Assembly: GCF_006874705.1 (NCBI RefSeq)
Contig: NZ_CP035382.1
Location: forward strand, 4,092,001 to 4,156,000
Source of the DNA: Leclercia adecarboxylata
GTDB lineage: Bacteria > Pseudomonadota > Gammaproteobacteria > Enterobacterales > Enterobacteriaceae
Length of the DNA: 64,000 nt
Direction of reading: 5' to 3'
The position numbers and the translations under genes were made by a program. A model generated the notes under the pieces. It searched no databases. It worked only from the letters and a program-made list of their open reading frames with translations, and was not told where the DNA came from. Of the stretch, positions 54,604-64,000 are shown in pieces (positions within the stretch are counted from its first letter, which is position 1; the number at the start of each line of letters is the position of its first letter).

Positions 54604-57600
54604 ATGAGTAAATTGTTGGATCGCTTTCGTTATTTCAAACTAAAAGGCGAGACCTTCGCTGATGGACACGGTCAGGTGATGCACACCAACCGCGACTGGG
54701 AGGACAGCTATCGCCAGCGATGGCAGTTCGACAAAATTGTGCGATCCACCCACGGCGTGAACTGTACCGGCTCCTGTAGCTGGAAAATCTACGTCAAGAA
54801 TGGACTGGTCACCTGGGAAACCCAGCAGACCGACTACCCCCGCACCCGCCCCGACCTGCCGAATCACGAGCCGCGCGGCTGCCCGCGCGGGGCCAGCTAC
54901 TCCTGGTATCTCTACAGCGCCAACCGCCTGAAGTACCCGCTGGTGCGCCGCAAGCTGATCGAGCTATGGCGCGAGGCGCTGGCACAGCACAGCGATCCGG
55001 TGCTGGCCTGGAACGCCATCCAGAATGATCCGCAGAAGAGCCAGAGCTACAAGCAGGCGCGCGGTCACGGCGGGTTTATCCGCTCCAACTGGAAAGAATT
55101 AAACCAGCTTATCGCCGCCGCCAACGTCTGGACCATCAAACACTACGGCCCGGACCGGGTGGCAGGCTTCTCGCCGATCCCGGCGATGTCGATGGTCTCC
55201 TACGCCGCGGGCACCCGCTATCTCTCCCTGCTGGGCGGCACCTGTCTGAGCTTCTACGACTGGTATTGCGATCTACCGCCCGCCTCGCCGATGACCTGGG
55301 GCGAGCAGACCGACGTGCCGGAGTCCGCCGACTGGTACAACTCCAGCTATATCATCGCCTGGGGCTCCAACGTGCCGCAGACCCGTACCCCGGACGCCCA
55401 CTTCTTTACCGAAGTCCGCTACAAAGGCACCAAAACCATCGCCATCACCCCCGATTTTTCGGAAGTGGCGAAACTCAGCGACCAGTGGCTGGCGCCGAAA
55501 CAGGGTACCGACAGCGCCCTGGCGATGGCGATGGGCCACGTGATCCTGAAAGAGTTCCACCTCGATAATCCGAGCGACTACTTCCTCAACTACTGCCGTC
55601 GCTATACCGACATGCCGATGCTGGTGATGCTCGACCCGCGCGAGGACGGCAGCTACGTGCCGGGCCGGATGCTGCGGGCCTCCGACCTCGCCGACGGGCT
55701 GGGCGAAGCCAATAATCCGGAGTGGAAAACCGTCGCCTTTACCGCCACCGGCGATCTGGTGGTGCCCAACGGCTCTATCGGCTTCCGCTGGGGCGAAAAA
55801 GGCAAATGGAATCTCGAGCCTTTGGCGGCCGGTCAGAAAACGGAGCTGGCGCTCTCCCTGCTGGGCACCCGCGACACCGTCGCCGGGGTGGCCTTCCCCT
55901 ACTTTGGCGGCAATGAAAACCCGCATTTTCGCAGCGTGAAGCAGGAGCCGGTGCTGGTGCGTCAGCTGCCGGTAAAAACCCTGACCCTCGCCGATGGCCG
56001 CCAGCTGCACGTCGCCAGCGTCTACGATCTGGTGTTGGCTAACTACGGTCTCGATCGCGGGCTGGAAGATGTTCACGCCGCAAAAGATTACGCCGAAATC
56101 AAAGCCTACACTCCGGCCTGGGGGGAGCAGATCACCGGCGTGCCGCGTCGCCATATTGAGCAGATCGCCCGGGAGTTCGCCGACACGGCGCATAAAACCC
56201 ATGGACGGTCGATGATTATCCTCGGTGCCGGGGTGAACCACTGGTACCACATGGACATGAACTACCGCGGGATGATTAACATGCTGGTGTTCTGCGGCTG
56301 CGTGGGCAAAAGCGGCGGCGGCTGGTCGCACTATGTCGGCCAGGAGAAGCTGCGCCCGCAAACCGGCTGGCTGCCGCTGGCCTTCGCCCTCGACTGGAAC
56401 CGCCCGCCGCGCCAGATGAACAGCACTTCTTTCTTCTACAATCACGCCAGCCAGTGGCGCTATGAAAAACTCACCGCCCAGGAGCTGCTCTCCCCCCTGG
56501 CGGACGCCTCGAAGTTCACCGGGCATCTGATCGACTTTAACGTGCGCGCCGAGCGCATGGGCTGGCTGCCGTCTTCGCCGCAGCTGAACCTTAATCCGCT
56601 TCACATCAAGGCTCAGGCCGAGGCAGTCGGCATGTCGCCCCAGGAGTACACCGCCCAGGCGCTGAGATCGGGCGATATCCGTATGGCCTGCGAGCAGCCG
56701 GACAGCGGCAGTAACCATCCACGCAACCTTTTCGTCTGGCGCTCGAACCTGCTGGGCTCGTCCGGCAAAGGCCATGAATACATGCTTAAGTACCTGCTGG
56801 GCACTGAAAACGGTATTCAGGGCGACGATCTCGGCAATACCGACGACGTGAAACCCGAAGAGGTGGAGTGGCAGACCGCCGCCATCGAGGGCAAGCTGGA
56901 TCTGCTGGTGACCCTCGATTTTCGCATGTCCAGCACCTGCCTGTTCTCGGATATCGTCCTGCCGACCGCCACCTGGTATGAGAAAGACGATATGAATACC
57001 TCGGATATGCATCCGTTTATTCATCCCCTTTCCGCCGCGGTGGACCCGGCCTGGGAGTCGCGCAGCGACTGGGAGATCTACAAGGGCATCGCCAAAGTTT
57101 TCTCTGAGGTCTGCGTCGGCCATCTGGGTACCGAAACCGACGTGGTGCTGCAACCGTTGCAGCACGACTCCCCGGCTGAGCTGTCCCAGCCGTTCGACAT
57201 CGCCGACTGGCGCAAAGGCGAATGTGAGCTGATCCCCGGCAAAACCGCGCCAAACATCGCCGTGGTGGAGCGTAACTACCCGGACACCTACGAGCGCTTT
57301 ACCGCCCTCGGGCCGCTGCTGGACAAGCTCGGCAACGGCGGGAAAGGCATCTCGTGGAACACGCAGGACGAGGTCGATTTCCTCGGCAAGCTCAACTACG
57401 TCAAGCTCGACGGCCCGGCGAAAGGCCGCCCGCGCATTGAGACGGCGATTGACGCCTCGGAGGTGATCCTCGCCCTGGCCCCGGAAACCAACGGCCAGGT
57501 GGCGGTCAAGGCCTGGGAGGCGCTGGCGGAATTTACCGGCCGGGAACACAGCCACCTGGCCCTGAACAAGGAAGACGAGAAAATCCGCTTCCGCGATATT

Positions 57601-58344
57601 CAGGCCCAGCCGCGTAAAATCATCTCCAGCCCGACCTGGTCCGGCATTGAGAGCGAACATGTCTCTTATAACGCCGGCTACACCAACGTCCACGAGCTGA
57701 TCCCCTGGCGTACCCTCTCCGGGCGTCAACAGCTGTATCAGGATCATCAGTGGATGCGCGCCTTCGGCGAGAGTCTGGTGGCCTACCGTCCGCCGATTGA
57801 TACCCGCAGCGTGACCCATATGCGCGAGATCCCACCCAACGGCTTCCCGGAGAAGGCGCTGAACTTCCTGACGCCGCACCAGAAATGGGGTATTCACTCC
57901 ACCTACAGCGAGAACCTGCTGATGCAGACGCTGTCGCGCGGCGGGCCCATTGTCTGGATCAGCGAAACCGACGCCCGCGAGCTGGGCCTTGAGGATAACG
58001 ACTGGATCGAGTGCTTCAACGCCAACGGCGCCCTCACCGCCCGCGCGGTGGTCAGCCAGCGCGTGCCGCCGGGAATGACCATGATGTACCACGCCCAGGA
58101 GCGCATTCTGAACATTCCGGGCTCTGAAGTGACCGGACGACGCGGGGGGATCCACAACTCGGTCACCCGCATCTGCCCGAAACCGACCCACATGATTGGC
58201 GGCTACGCCCAGTTGGCGTATGGCTTCAACTACTACGGCACCGTCGGGTCGAACCGCGACGAGTTCATCATGATCCGCAAAATGAAGAACATTAACTGGC
58301 TGGATGGCGAAGGTCGGGATCAGGTACAGGAGGCGAAAAAATGA
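54604..58344 (+). CDS. narZ: Nitrate reductase Z alpha subunit
   Basis: 1246-aa Mo-bis-MGD catalytic subunit of the second membrane nitrate reductase. The FS0 cluster ligands His50, Cys54, Cys58 and Cys93 are present, as is DWYCDLPPASP around the Mo-ligand Asp. Cytoplasmic and without signal, as expected. In E. coli nitrate reductase Z is RpoS-dependent and not FNR-induced. Preceded by AGGAGAAACGTC. Stop overlaps narY by 4 nt. Confidence 0.97.
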   Translation: MSKLLDRFRYFKLKGETFADGHGQVMHTNRDWEDSYRQRWQFDKIVRSTHGVNCTGSCSWKIYVKNGLVTWETQQTDYPRTRPDLPNHEPRGCPRGASYSWYLYSANRLKYPLVRRKLIELWREALAQHSDPVLAWNAIQNDPQKSQSYKQARGHGGFIRSNWKELNQLIAAANVWTIKHYGPDRVAGFSPIPAMSMVSYAAGTRYLSLLGGTCLSFYDWYCDLPPASPMTWGEQTDVPESADWYNSSYIIAWGSNVPQTRTPDAHFFTEVRYKGTKTIAITPDFSEVAKLSDQWLAPKQGTDSALAMAMGHVILKEFHLDNPSDYFLNYCRRYTDMPMLVMLDPREDGSYVPGRMLRASDLADGLGEANNPEWKTVAFTATGDLVVPNGSIGFRWGEKGKWNLEPLAAGQKTELALSLLGTRDTVAGVAFPYFGGNENPHFRSVKQEPVLVRQLPVKTLTLADGRQLHVASVYDLVLANYGLDRGLEDVHAAKDYAEIKAYTPAWGEQITGVPRRHIEQIAREFADTAHKTHGRSMIILGAGVNHWYHMDMNYRGMINMLVFCGCVGKSGGGWSHYVGQEKLRPQTGWLPLAFALDWNRPPRQMNSTSFFYNHASQWRYEKLTAQELLSPLADASKFTGHLIDFNVRAERMGWLPSSPQLNLNPLHIKAQAEAVGMSPQEYTAQALRSGDIRMACEQPDSGSNHPRNLFVWRSNLLGSSGKGHEYMLKYLLGTENGIQGDDLGNTDDVKPEEVEWQTAAIEGKLDLLVTLDFRMSSTCLFSDIVLPTATWYEKDDMNTSDMHPFIHPLSAAVDPAWESRSDWEIYKGIAKVFSEVCVGHLGTETDVVLQPLQHDSPAELSQPFDIADWRKGECELIPGKTAPNIAVVERNYPDTYERFTALGPLLDKLGNGGKGISWNTQDEVDFLGKLNYVKLDGPAKGRPRIETAIDASEVILALAPETNGQVAVKAWEALAEFTGREHSHLALNKEDEKIRFRDIQAQPRKIISSPTWSGIESEHVSYNAGYTNVHELIPWRTLSGRQQLYQDHQWMRAFGESLVAYRPPIDTRSVTHMREIPPNGFPEKALNFLTPHQKWGIHSTYSENLLMQTLSRGGPIVWISETDARELGLEDNDWIECFNANGALTARAVVSQRVPPGMTMMYHAQERILNIPGSEVTGRRGGIHNSVTRICPKPTHMIGGYAQLAYGFNYYGTVGSNRDEFIMIRKMKNINWLDGEGRDQVQEAKK

Positions 58345-59885
58345 AAATACGCTCACAGGTTGGCATGGTACTTAATCTCGACAAATGCATTGGCTGTCAC
58401 ACCTGCTCGGTGACCTGCAAAAACGTCTGGACCGGGCGCGAAGGCATGGAGTACGCCTGGTTTAACAACGTCGAAACCAAGCCGGGCATCGGCTACCCGA
58501 AAAACTGGGAGGACCAGGAGCAGTGGCAAGGCGGCTGGATCCGCGGCATCTCCGGCAAGCTAACCCCGCGTCTGGGCGGCAAGCTGGGGGTGCTGTCGAA
58601 AATCTTCGCTAACCCGCAGATGCCGCAGATCGACGACTATTACGAACCCTTCACCTTCGACTATCAGGATCTGCACCGCGCCCCGGAGGGCAACCACCTG
58701 CCCACCGCCCGCCCGCGCTCGCTGATTGACGGCAAACGGATGGACAAGATCAAATGGGGGCCAAACTGGGAGGAGCTGCTCGGCGGCGAGTTCGAGAAGC
58801 GCGCCCGCGACCGCAACTTCGACAGGATGCAGAAGGAGATGTACGGCCAGTTCGAAAACACCTTCATGATGTATCTCCCGCGCCTGTGCGAGCACTGCCT
58901 GAACCCGAGCTGTGCGGCGACCTGCCCGAGCGGGGCGATCTACAAGCGCGAAGAGGATGGCATCGTGCTGATCGACCAGGACAAGTGCCGCGGCTGGCGT
59001 CTGTGCATCAGCGGCTGTCCGTACAAAAAGATCTACTTCAACTGGAAGAGCGGCAAGTCGGAAAAATGCATCTTCTGCTACCCGCGCATCGAATCCGGCC
59101 AGCCCACCGTCTGCTCGGAAACCTGCGTCGGGCGCATCCGCTACCTCGGGGTGTTGCTGTATGACGCAGACCGTATTGAAGAGGCAGCCAGCACCGAGCA
59201 CGAAACCGATCTCTATGAGCGTCAGTGCGACGTGTTCCTGAACCCGCACGACCCGGCCATCATTGAAGAGGCCGTTAAGCAAGGCATTCCGCAGAACGTG
59301 ATTGACGCGGCCCAACGTTCCCCGGTCTACAAAATGGCGATGGACTGGAAGCTGGCCCTGCCGCTGCACCCGGAGTACCGCACCCTGCCGATGGTCTGGT
59401 ATGTACCGCCGCTGTCGCCGATCCAATCCTATGCCGATGCCGGTGGTCTGCCGCAGACCGACAGCATCCTCCCGGCCGTCGAAAGCCTGCGCATTCCGGT
59501 GCAGTATCTGGCGAACATGCTCAGCGCGGGCGACACTGGCCCGGTGCTGCGCGCCCTGAAACGGATGATGGCGATGCGCCACTACAAACGCTCCCAGACC
59601 GTGGAAGGCGTGACCGATACCCGCGCCATTGAGGAAGTGGGCCTCAGCGTCGAGCAGGTGGAAGAGATGTACCGCTATCTCGCCATTGCCAACTACGAAG
59701 ACCGCTTCGTGATCCCGACCAGCCACCGGGAGATGGCCCGGGACGCCTTCCCGGAGAAAAACGGCTGCGGCTTTACCTTCGGCGACGGCTGCCACGGTTC
59801 CGACACCAAATTTAACCTGTTCAACAGCAGCCGCATCGACGCCATCAACATCACCGAGGTGCGGGAACATGGGGAGGGAGAGTAA
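58341..59885 (+). CDS. narY: Nitrate reductase Z beta subunit
   Basis: 514-aa electron-transfer subunit with four Fe-S clusters. Cys groups CIGCHTCSVTC, CEHCLNPSCAATCP, CRGWRLCISGCP and CIFCYPRI..CSETC are visible; the Trp in CRGWRLC replaces a Cys and marks the [3Fe-4S] cluster, as in NarH. Overlaps narW by one base. Confidence 0.97.
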   Translation: MKIRSQVGMVLNLDKCIGCHTCSVTCKNVWTGREGMEYAWFNNVETKPGIGYPKNWEDQEQWQGGWIRGISGKLTPRLGGKLGVLSKIFANPQMPQIDDYYEPFTFDYQDLHRAPEGNHLPTARPRSLIDGKRMDKIKWGPNWEELLGGEFEKRARDRNFDRMQKEMYGQFENTFMMYLPRLCEHCLNPSCAATCPSGAIYKREEDGIVLIDQDKCRGWRLCISGCPYKKIYFNWKSGKSEKCIFCYPRIESGQPTVCSETCVGRIRYLGVLLYDADRIEEAASTEHETDLYERQCDVFLNPHDPAIIEEAVKQGIPQNVIDAAQRSPVYKMAMDWKLALPLHPEYRTLPMVWYVPPLSPIQSYADAGGLPQTDSILPAVESLRIPVQYLANMLSAGDTGPVLRALKRMMAMRHYKRSQTVEGVTDTRAIEEVGLSVEQVEEMYRYLAIANYEDRFVIPTSHREMARDAFPEKNGCGFTFGDGCHGSDTKFNLFNSSRIDAINITEVREHGEGE

Positions 59886-60580
59886 TGCAGATCCTCAAAA
59901 TTATTGCCCTGCTGATTGAGTACCCGGACGAGGCGCTGTGGGAGAGCCGCGACGAGGCGATCGCTCTGGTGGCGCAGGACGCGCCGGCGCTGCTGCCCTT
60001 TGCGCAGCAGTACCTTAACGCGCCGCTGCTCGACCGCCAGGCCGAGTGGTGTGAGGTGTTCGAGCGCGGGCGCGCCACCTCGCTGCTGCTGTTCGAACAC
60101 GTGCATGCGGAGTCCCGGGATCGCGGACAGGCGATGGTCGACCTGATGAATCAGTACGAGCAGGCCGGGCTGCAGCTCGACTGCCGCGAGCTGCCGGACT
60201 ATCTGCCGCTCTATCTGGAGTATTTAAGCATTTTGCCCGAGGCGCAGGCCCGGGAGGGGTTGCAGAACGTGGCGCCAATCCTGGCGCTGATTGGCGGAAG
60301 GCTGAAACAGCGCCAGGTGGCGCACTATCAGCTGTTTGATGCCCTGCTGAGGTTCGCGGGCAGCAAGCTTTCCAGTGACAGCGTCACGCAGCAGGTGGCG
60401 GGTGAAAAACGGGACGACACCCGCCAGGCGCTGGATGCGGTCTGGGAAGAGGAGCAGGTGAAGTTTATTGAGGATAACGCCACGGCGTGCGAAAGCTCGC
60501 CCATGCAGCAATATCAACGACGCTTTAGCCAGGACGTCGCGCCGCAGTACGTGGACGTCAGTGCCGGAGGCCCAAAATGA
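59885..60580 (+). CDS. narW: Nitrate reductase Z assembly chaperone
   Basis: 231-aa NarJ-type chaperone that helps insert the Mo cofactor into NarZ before membrane attachment. Helical, without metal motifs; early [17 protein letters not shown] and [18 protein letters not shown] blocks match NarW/NarJ. Its ATG overlaps the narY stop and its stop overlaps narV. Confidence 0.95.
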   Translation: MQILKIIALLIEYPDEALWESRDEAIALVAQDAPALLPFAQQYLNAPLLDRQAEWCEVFERGRATSLLLFEHVHAESRDRGQAMVDLMNQYEQAGLQLDCRELPDYLPLYLEYLSILPEAQAREGLQNVAPILALIGGRLKQRQVAHYQLFDALLRFAGSKLSSDSVTQQVAGEKRDDTRQALDAVWEEEQVKFIEDNATACESSPMQQYQRRFSQDVAPQYVDVSAGGPK

Positions 60581-61257
60581 CACACCATCTGAACGTCTTT
60601 TTCTTCGACATTTATCCGTACATCTGCGCCGCGGTCTTCTTCCTCGGCAGCTGGCTGCGGTATGACTACGGCCAGTACACCTGGCGCGCCTCCTCCAGCC
60701 AGCTGCTGGACAAGCGCGGCATGAACTGGGGCTCTAACCTGTTCCACATCGGCATTCTGGGGATTTTTTTCGGCCATCTGTTCGGGATGTTAACCCCGCA
60801 CTGGATGTACGCCTGGTTCCTGCCGATGGCGGTCAAACAGCAGCTGGCGATGATTGCCGGGGGGATCTGCGGCGTGTTGACCCTGATTGGCGGCTCGATG
60901 CTGTTGTATCGTCGTCTGTTTAATCAGCGGGTGCGCGCCACCTCCACCACCCCGGATATCATCATCATGAGCATTCTGCTGACCCAGTGCGTGCTCGGCC
61001 TGACGACGATTCCGTTCTCGGCCCAGTACCCGGACGGCAGCGAGATGCTGAAACTGGTCGGCTGGGCGCAGGGGATCTTCACTTTCCGCGGCGGATCGTC
61101 TGAGATGCTGACCGGCGTGGCGTTCATATTCCGCGTCCACCTGGTGCTGGGGATGACCATCTTCCTGATCTTCCCGTTTACCCGTCTGGTTCACGTCTGG
61201 AGCGCCCCGTTCGAATACATCACCCGACGCTATCAGCTGGTGCGCTCCCGGAGGTAA
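60577..61257 (+). CDS. narV: Nitrate reductase Z cytochrome b subunit
   Basis: 226-aa membrane subunit with five segments and haem-ligand histidines in [16 protein letters not shown] and FRVHLVLGM...RLVHVW, passing quinol electrons to NarY. Last gene of the operon; the REP array begins 8 nt after the stop. Confidence 0.96.
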   Translation: MTHHLNVFFFDIYPYICAAVFFLGSWLRYDYGQYTWRASSSQLLDKRGMNWGSNLFHIGILGIFFGHLFGMLTPHWMYAWFLPMAVKQQLAMIAGGICGVLTLIGGSMLLYRRLFNQRVRATSTTPDIIIMSILLTQCVLGLTTIPFSAQYPDGSEMLKLVGWAQGIFTFRGGSSEMLTGVAFIFRVHLVLGMTIFLIFPFTRLVHVWSAPFEYITRRYQLVRSRR

Positions 61258-61264
61258 GCCCGAG

Positions 61265-61856
61265 CCACGCCGGGTGGCGGCTTCGCCTTACCCGACCTAC
61301 GAAAACCGCACCATACCGTAGGCCGGGCAAGCGCTAGCGCCGCCCGGCGTTGCAGACCGCAGGGTGCCAAACCATGCCGGGTGGCGGCTTCGCCTTACCC
61401 GACCTACGAAAACCGCACCATACCGTAGGCCGGGCAAGCGCTAGCGCCGCCCGGCGTTGCAGACCGCAGGGTGCCAAACCATGCCGGGTGGCGGCTCCGC
61501 CTTACCCGGCCTACGAAAACCGCACCATACCGTAGGCCGGGCAAGTGCATGCGCCGCCCGGCGTTGCAGACCGCAGGGTGCCAAACCATGCCGGGTGGCG
61601 GCTCCGCCTTACCCGGCCGACGAAAACCGCACCATACCGTAGGCCGGGCAAGCGTATGCGCCGCCCGGCGTTGCAGACCGCAGGGTGCCAAACCATGCCG
61701 GGTGGCGGCTCCGCCTTACCCGGCCTACGAAAACCGCACCATACCGTAGGCCGGGCAAGCGCATGCGCCGCCCGGCGTTGCAGACCGCAGGGTACCAAAC
61801 CATGCCGGGTAGCGGCTCCGCCTTACCCGGCCTACGAAAACTGCACCACACCGTAG
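61265..61856. repeat. Tandem array of six 107-bp REP-pair units
   Basis: The unit CGGGTGGCGG starts at 61271, 61378, 61485, 61592, 61699 and 61806, exactly 107 bp apart. Each unit holds one REP (GCCGGGTGGCGGC..CGCC..ACCCGGCCTACG) and an inverted REP (CGTAGGCCGGGCAAGCG..CGCCGCCCGGC) joined by GTTGCAGACCGCAGGGTGCC. The last unit is partial and stops at CGTAGG (61856). Units differ by a few bases (TTCGCC or TCCGCC; GCTAGC, TGCATG or GTATGC), so the array grew by unit duplication. Several spurious long frames run through it in all phases. The array may act as a gyrase/DNA Pol I-binding BIME or mRNA stabiliser downstream of narV. Confidence 0.93.
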
Positions 61857-62114
61857 GCAGGACATCGCCCCGCGCTGGTGATTTCACCCGCCACCTACAA
61901 TGGACGTACCGGCTTAATGCTCTGTTGTCCGCTCACGTCGCAAATCAAAAACTATCCCTTCGAAGTGGTTATTAGCGGTTCACATCGCAACGTCGCCCAC
62001 GCCGACCAGATCAAAAATCTGGACTGGCGGGCGCTTAACGCGGCGAAAAAGGGAACGGCAACCGCCGAAGAACTGGATGCCGTGAGAATACGCGCTAAAG
62101 TTTTAATCAGGTAA
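61857..62114 (+). pseudogene. 5'-truncated mazF/pemK-like toxin gene
   Basis: In frame from 61857, AGHRPALVISPATYNGRTG, then CPLTSQIKNYPFEVVISG, HADQIKNLDWRA and VLIR align with the last 85 residues of MazF (family length about 110). The first about 25 codons, including the start and the N-terminal strand, are missing and replaced by REP sequence that ends at 61856. No antitoxin gene is present. A start at the GTG 61878 would omit the conserved GHRPAL strand. It is best regarded as a remnant. Confidence 0.8.
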
Positions 62115-62141
62115 AAGAAAGGGGCTGTCGCCCCTTCCCGC

Positions 62142-62987
62142 CTATTTCCCCGCCTGCGGATGGGTTTCAAACCCGGCCATCACCGCCGTCAGTTCTGCCA
62201 GTGAAAAACCGTACTTCGGATCTTCCACGCCCAGCCCGAACCGCTCCTGCATCAGCTGATATAGCGCCGCTGCGTCCGGCAGGTTTATCTGCTCCACCAC
62301 ATGCCCCTCCTGCCAGTGGGTAAAGTGCAGATTGGTGAGCGTCAATTTGCCGCCGTCCGGCAGATGCCGACACATCAGCAGATGATGACGAAAATGGGAC
62401 TGCGGCCAGTGCGCGGACCAGAAGTTGCCCATCACGTAATCGGTCTGATACTGGGCGGCGAGATCGAAGTGATACATCGACTGCCAGTGATCGTGATGAC
62501 GGAACTGGAGCACCCAGTCCTGGCCGTCGTTGATCAGGCGGTAGACCCCGTGCGGGGTCGCCTGCTCCTCCTCGGCGATCAGCCGAATCGGCGCGGTCAG
62601 CGTCTGCCCGCCAAAGCCCACATCGGCTATCCAGCGCTCGCCATTCAGCTCGACCATCAGCAGACGATGGGTGCGCGGCGGCATCTGTGCCGGGTTTGCC
62701 AGTACCACCCGACCCAGCAGGCTGCGGACGTTAAACCCTACTTCACGCAGCGCCCGCTCAAACAGGCCGTTTTGCTCAAAGCAGTAACCGCCGCGTCGGG
62801 CGGTGACCAGCTTATCGGCCAGGGAACGATCGTCGAGCTGGATCTCCCGCGGCAGCACCACATCGATATTTTCAAACGGGATGGCGCTGTTGTGCTGCAG
62901 GTGCAACGCCCGCAGGGTGTCGATATCCACAGAAACCGGCTGCTGCCAGCCGGTACGGGCGAAATATTCGGTCAAAAACGGGGTCAT
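62142..62987 (-). CDS. nhoA: Arylamine N-acetyltransferase / N-hydroxyarylamine O-acetyltransferase
   Basis: 281-aa NAT enzyme that transfers acetyl from CoA to arylamines. The catalytic triad is Cys in RRGGYCFEQN (C69), His in RTHRLLMVE and Asp in ADVGFGG. Same length as E. coli NhoA, which lies beside narV in E. coli too (with yddE between, absent here). ATG 62987 follows AAAGGAGCC. Confidence 0.95.
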   Translation of the reverse strand: MTPFLTEYFARTGWQQPVSVDIDTLRALHLQHNSAIPFENIDVVLPREIQLDDRSLADKLVTARRGGYCFEQNGLFERALREVGFNVRSLLGRVVLANPAQMPPRTHRLLMVELNGERWIADVGFGGQTLTAPIRLIAEEEQATPHGVYRLINDGQDWVLQFRHHDHWQSMYHFDLAAQYQTDYVMGNFWSAHWPQSHFRHHLLMCRHLPDGGKLTLTNLHFTHWQEGHVVEQINLPDAAALYQLMQERFGLGVEDPKYGFSLAELTAVMAGFETHPQAGK

Positions 62988-63058
62988 GGTGGGCTCCTTT
63001 AACAATGCTTCCTTGTTTATAAACTATTTTTCCTCAACCACTGTCGCAAATGTGCTTT

Positions 63059-64000
63059 TTACCCGCGCGTTGTGCGTTGCATGATCCCCAGCGCCGTCAA
63101 CATTAATACCAGCCCGGTAAGCAGCGTCAGCGTAGCCATCGCCATCCCCTGTCCGACTGATCCCTGCTCGAACTGCCGCCAGATAAACACCGACACGGTT
63201 TGCGTCCCCGCCGGGGCCAGCAACAGCGAGGTGACCAGCTCGCGCGAGGCGATAGCGAATACCATCAGCATCGCCGCCAGCATCGCCGGGGAGACCAGCG
63301 GCAGGACGATAAAGCGCAAGGCCTGCAACGCCGATGCGCCATGTACCCGCGCGGCAGGCTCCAGATTCCCACCCAGCTGGCGCAGCGCGCTCCCGACATA
63401 GCGCACCGGCCACGGCAGCAGCAGGCAGCAGTAGGACAGGAGCAGGATCGCCCAGCTGTTATAGGGCGTGACCGGCCAGAACGGCTGGTTCCACAGCAGG
63501 ATCAGCCCCACGCCCACCACCACGCCGGGTAACGCCGCGGGCATCAGGGACAGGGCATCCAGCACGCCGCGCCCTTTGATCTTCTGCACCACCACCAGCC
63601 AGGCGGCCAGCAGGCCGAGCAGCCCGGTAATACAGGCCGCCCCCAGCGCCAGCGACAGGCTGGTGCCCAGCGCCGACAGGGCATCCCCCTGCTGGCTGAA
63701 TAGCGCCGCATAGTGAGCGCCGGTCAGATTGGCGAGCGCCACCCCGCCCGATAAGGTGCCCAGCACTCCGGACAAGGCCATCGAGGCCCCCGGCAGGATC
63801 ACCGCGATAAACCCGGTCAGCGCCAGCAGCGCTACCACCGGCAGGGTAAAGCCCCCGGCATCCGCGCCCATGTTCTCCGTCGGTTTGCCGGTAATGCTGG
63901 TCACATCCTGATGGCCGGTCAGTCTTTTCTGCAACCACCAGGCGCTCAGGGCGATGGTCACCAGCACCACCGAGAGCATCGATGCGCCGGAGAGATCGAT
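63059..64000 (-). CDS. Double-length ABC permease (FbpB/PhnU2-like), 5' end outside window
   Basis: Inner membrane permease; 313 codons are visible and the frame stays open to the right edge, so an internal ATG at 63979 is not the start. The visible part holds a loop region (T-G-H-Q-D-V-T..NMGADAGG) followed by about six membrane segments and an EAA motif (AARVHGASALQALRFIVLPLVSPA). This is the second half of a two-domain permease of the kind used for iron or 2-aminoethylphosphonate. It is unrelated to the E. coli neighbours of nhoA. Confidence 0.82.
   Translation of the reverse strand: MDLSGASMLSVVLVTIALSAWWLQKRLTGHQDVTSITGKPTENMGADAGGFTLPVVALLALTGFIAVILPGASMALSGVLGTLSGGVALANLTGAHYAALFSQQGDALSALGTSLSLALGAACITGLLGLLAAWLVVVQKIKGRGVLDALSLMPAALPGVVVGVGLILLWNQPFWPVTPYNSWAILLLSYCCLLLPWPVRYVGSALRQLGGNLEPAARVHGASALQALRFIVLPLVSPAMLAAMLMVFAIASRELVTSLLLAPAGTQTVSVFIWRQFEQGSVGQGMAMATLTLLTGLVLMLTALGIMQRTTRG

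Noticed and set aside
55273..58356. 1027-codon reverse-strand frame opposite narZ
   Set aside because: It is a G+C-driven shadow of narZ; it has no domain, signal or ribosome site, and narZ is unmistakable.
61265..61856. Tandem repeats as a CRISPR array
   Set aside because: Repeat units are 107 bp with no unique spacers, contain inverted REP palindromes, and no cas genes are near.
61878..62114. Intact small toxin gene starting at GTG 61878
   Set aside because: This start would omit the conserved N-terminal strand and GHRPAL segment of MazF that is still readable upstream; the gene is truncated.

Overview
The window is chromosomal DNA of an enteric bacterium (Enterobacteriaceae). Its backbone follows the block known from the E. 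coli 33-min region and its Salmonella equivalent: osmC, bdm, sra, maeA, adhP, fdnGHI, yddG, smvA/smvR, narUZYWV and nhoA. REP-type intergenic palindromes, a BLUF-EAL protein close to Klebsiella BlrP1 and a smvAR-narU junction suggest an Enterobacter/Klebsiella/Leclercia-like genus; the species cannot be read from the sequence. Both ends cut genes: a chemoreceptor at the left and a double-length ABC permease at the right.

Layout. 1-6.9 kb: chemoreceptor, light-sensing BLUF-EAL phosphodiesterase, a lone periplasmic alginate lyase (PL5), an SDR/LysR divergent pair, OsmC and a VOC protein. 7.0-9.7 kb: bdm, sra, maeA, yajD. 9.8-11 kb: MFS exporter. 11.2-15.4 kb: an A+T-rich cassette encoding a His-Xaa-Ser (HXS) RiPP-type system. 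It has a precursor with five consecutive H-x-S triplets, two small HxsD-like proteins and two radical SAM enzymes (HxsB, HxsC), and lies between two copies of a 27-bp leader sequence. 15.4-17.3 kb: an accessory ABC-F ATPase behind a leader peptide and attenuator-like hairpins. 17.3-21.2 kb: exported pyrophosphatase, adhP, an Rrf2 regulator and a pyridine-nucleotide oxidoreductase. 21.4-28.5 kb: a peptide-type ABC importer in one operon with a luciferase-like monooxygenase and a fused CMD/AhpD-like protein. 28.6-31.5 kb: AraJ-like MFS, PPK2 and a CcdAB-like toxin-antitoxin pair.

31.5-37.2 kb: the respiratory formate dehydrogenase fdnGHI (in-frame UGA for selenocysteine) and yddG. 37.3-44.9 kb: a LysR regulator divergent from a seven-gene Liv-type ABC transporter operon that ends in an ATC-hydrolase-family protein and an M20 N-carbamoyl amidohydrolase, a likely route from 2-aminothiazoline-4-carboxylate to cysteine. 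45-50.8 kb: a spermidine/iron-type ABC importer divergent from a metallo-beta-lactamase-fold protein and a LacI regulator, with a perfect 16-bp palindrome between them. 50.8-61.3 kb: smvA/smvR and the second nitrate reductase narUZYWV. 61.26-61.86 kb: six 107-bp tandem REP-pair units running directly into a 5'-truncated mazF-like gene. Then nhoA and the cut ABC permease.

The backbone serves anaerobic respiration (formate to nitrate), stress survival and detoxification. The HXS cassette is the least understood unit and the best candidate for unusual biology; an FNR-like site upstream would fit expression of its oxygen-sensitive radical SAM enzymes without oxygen.
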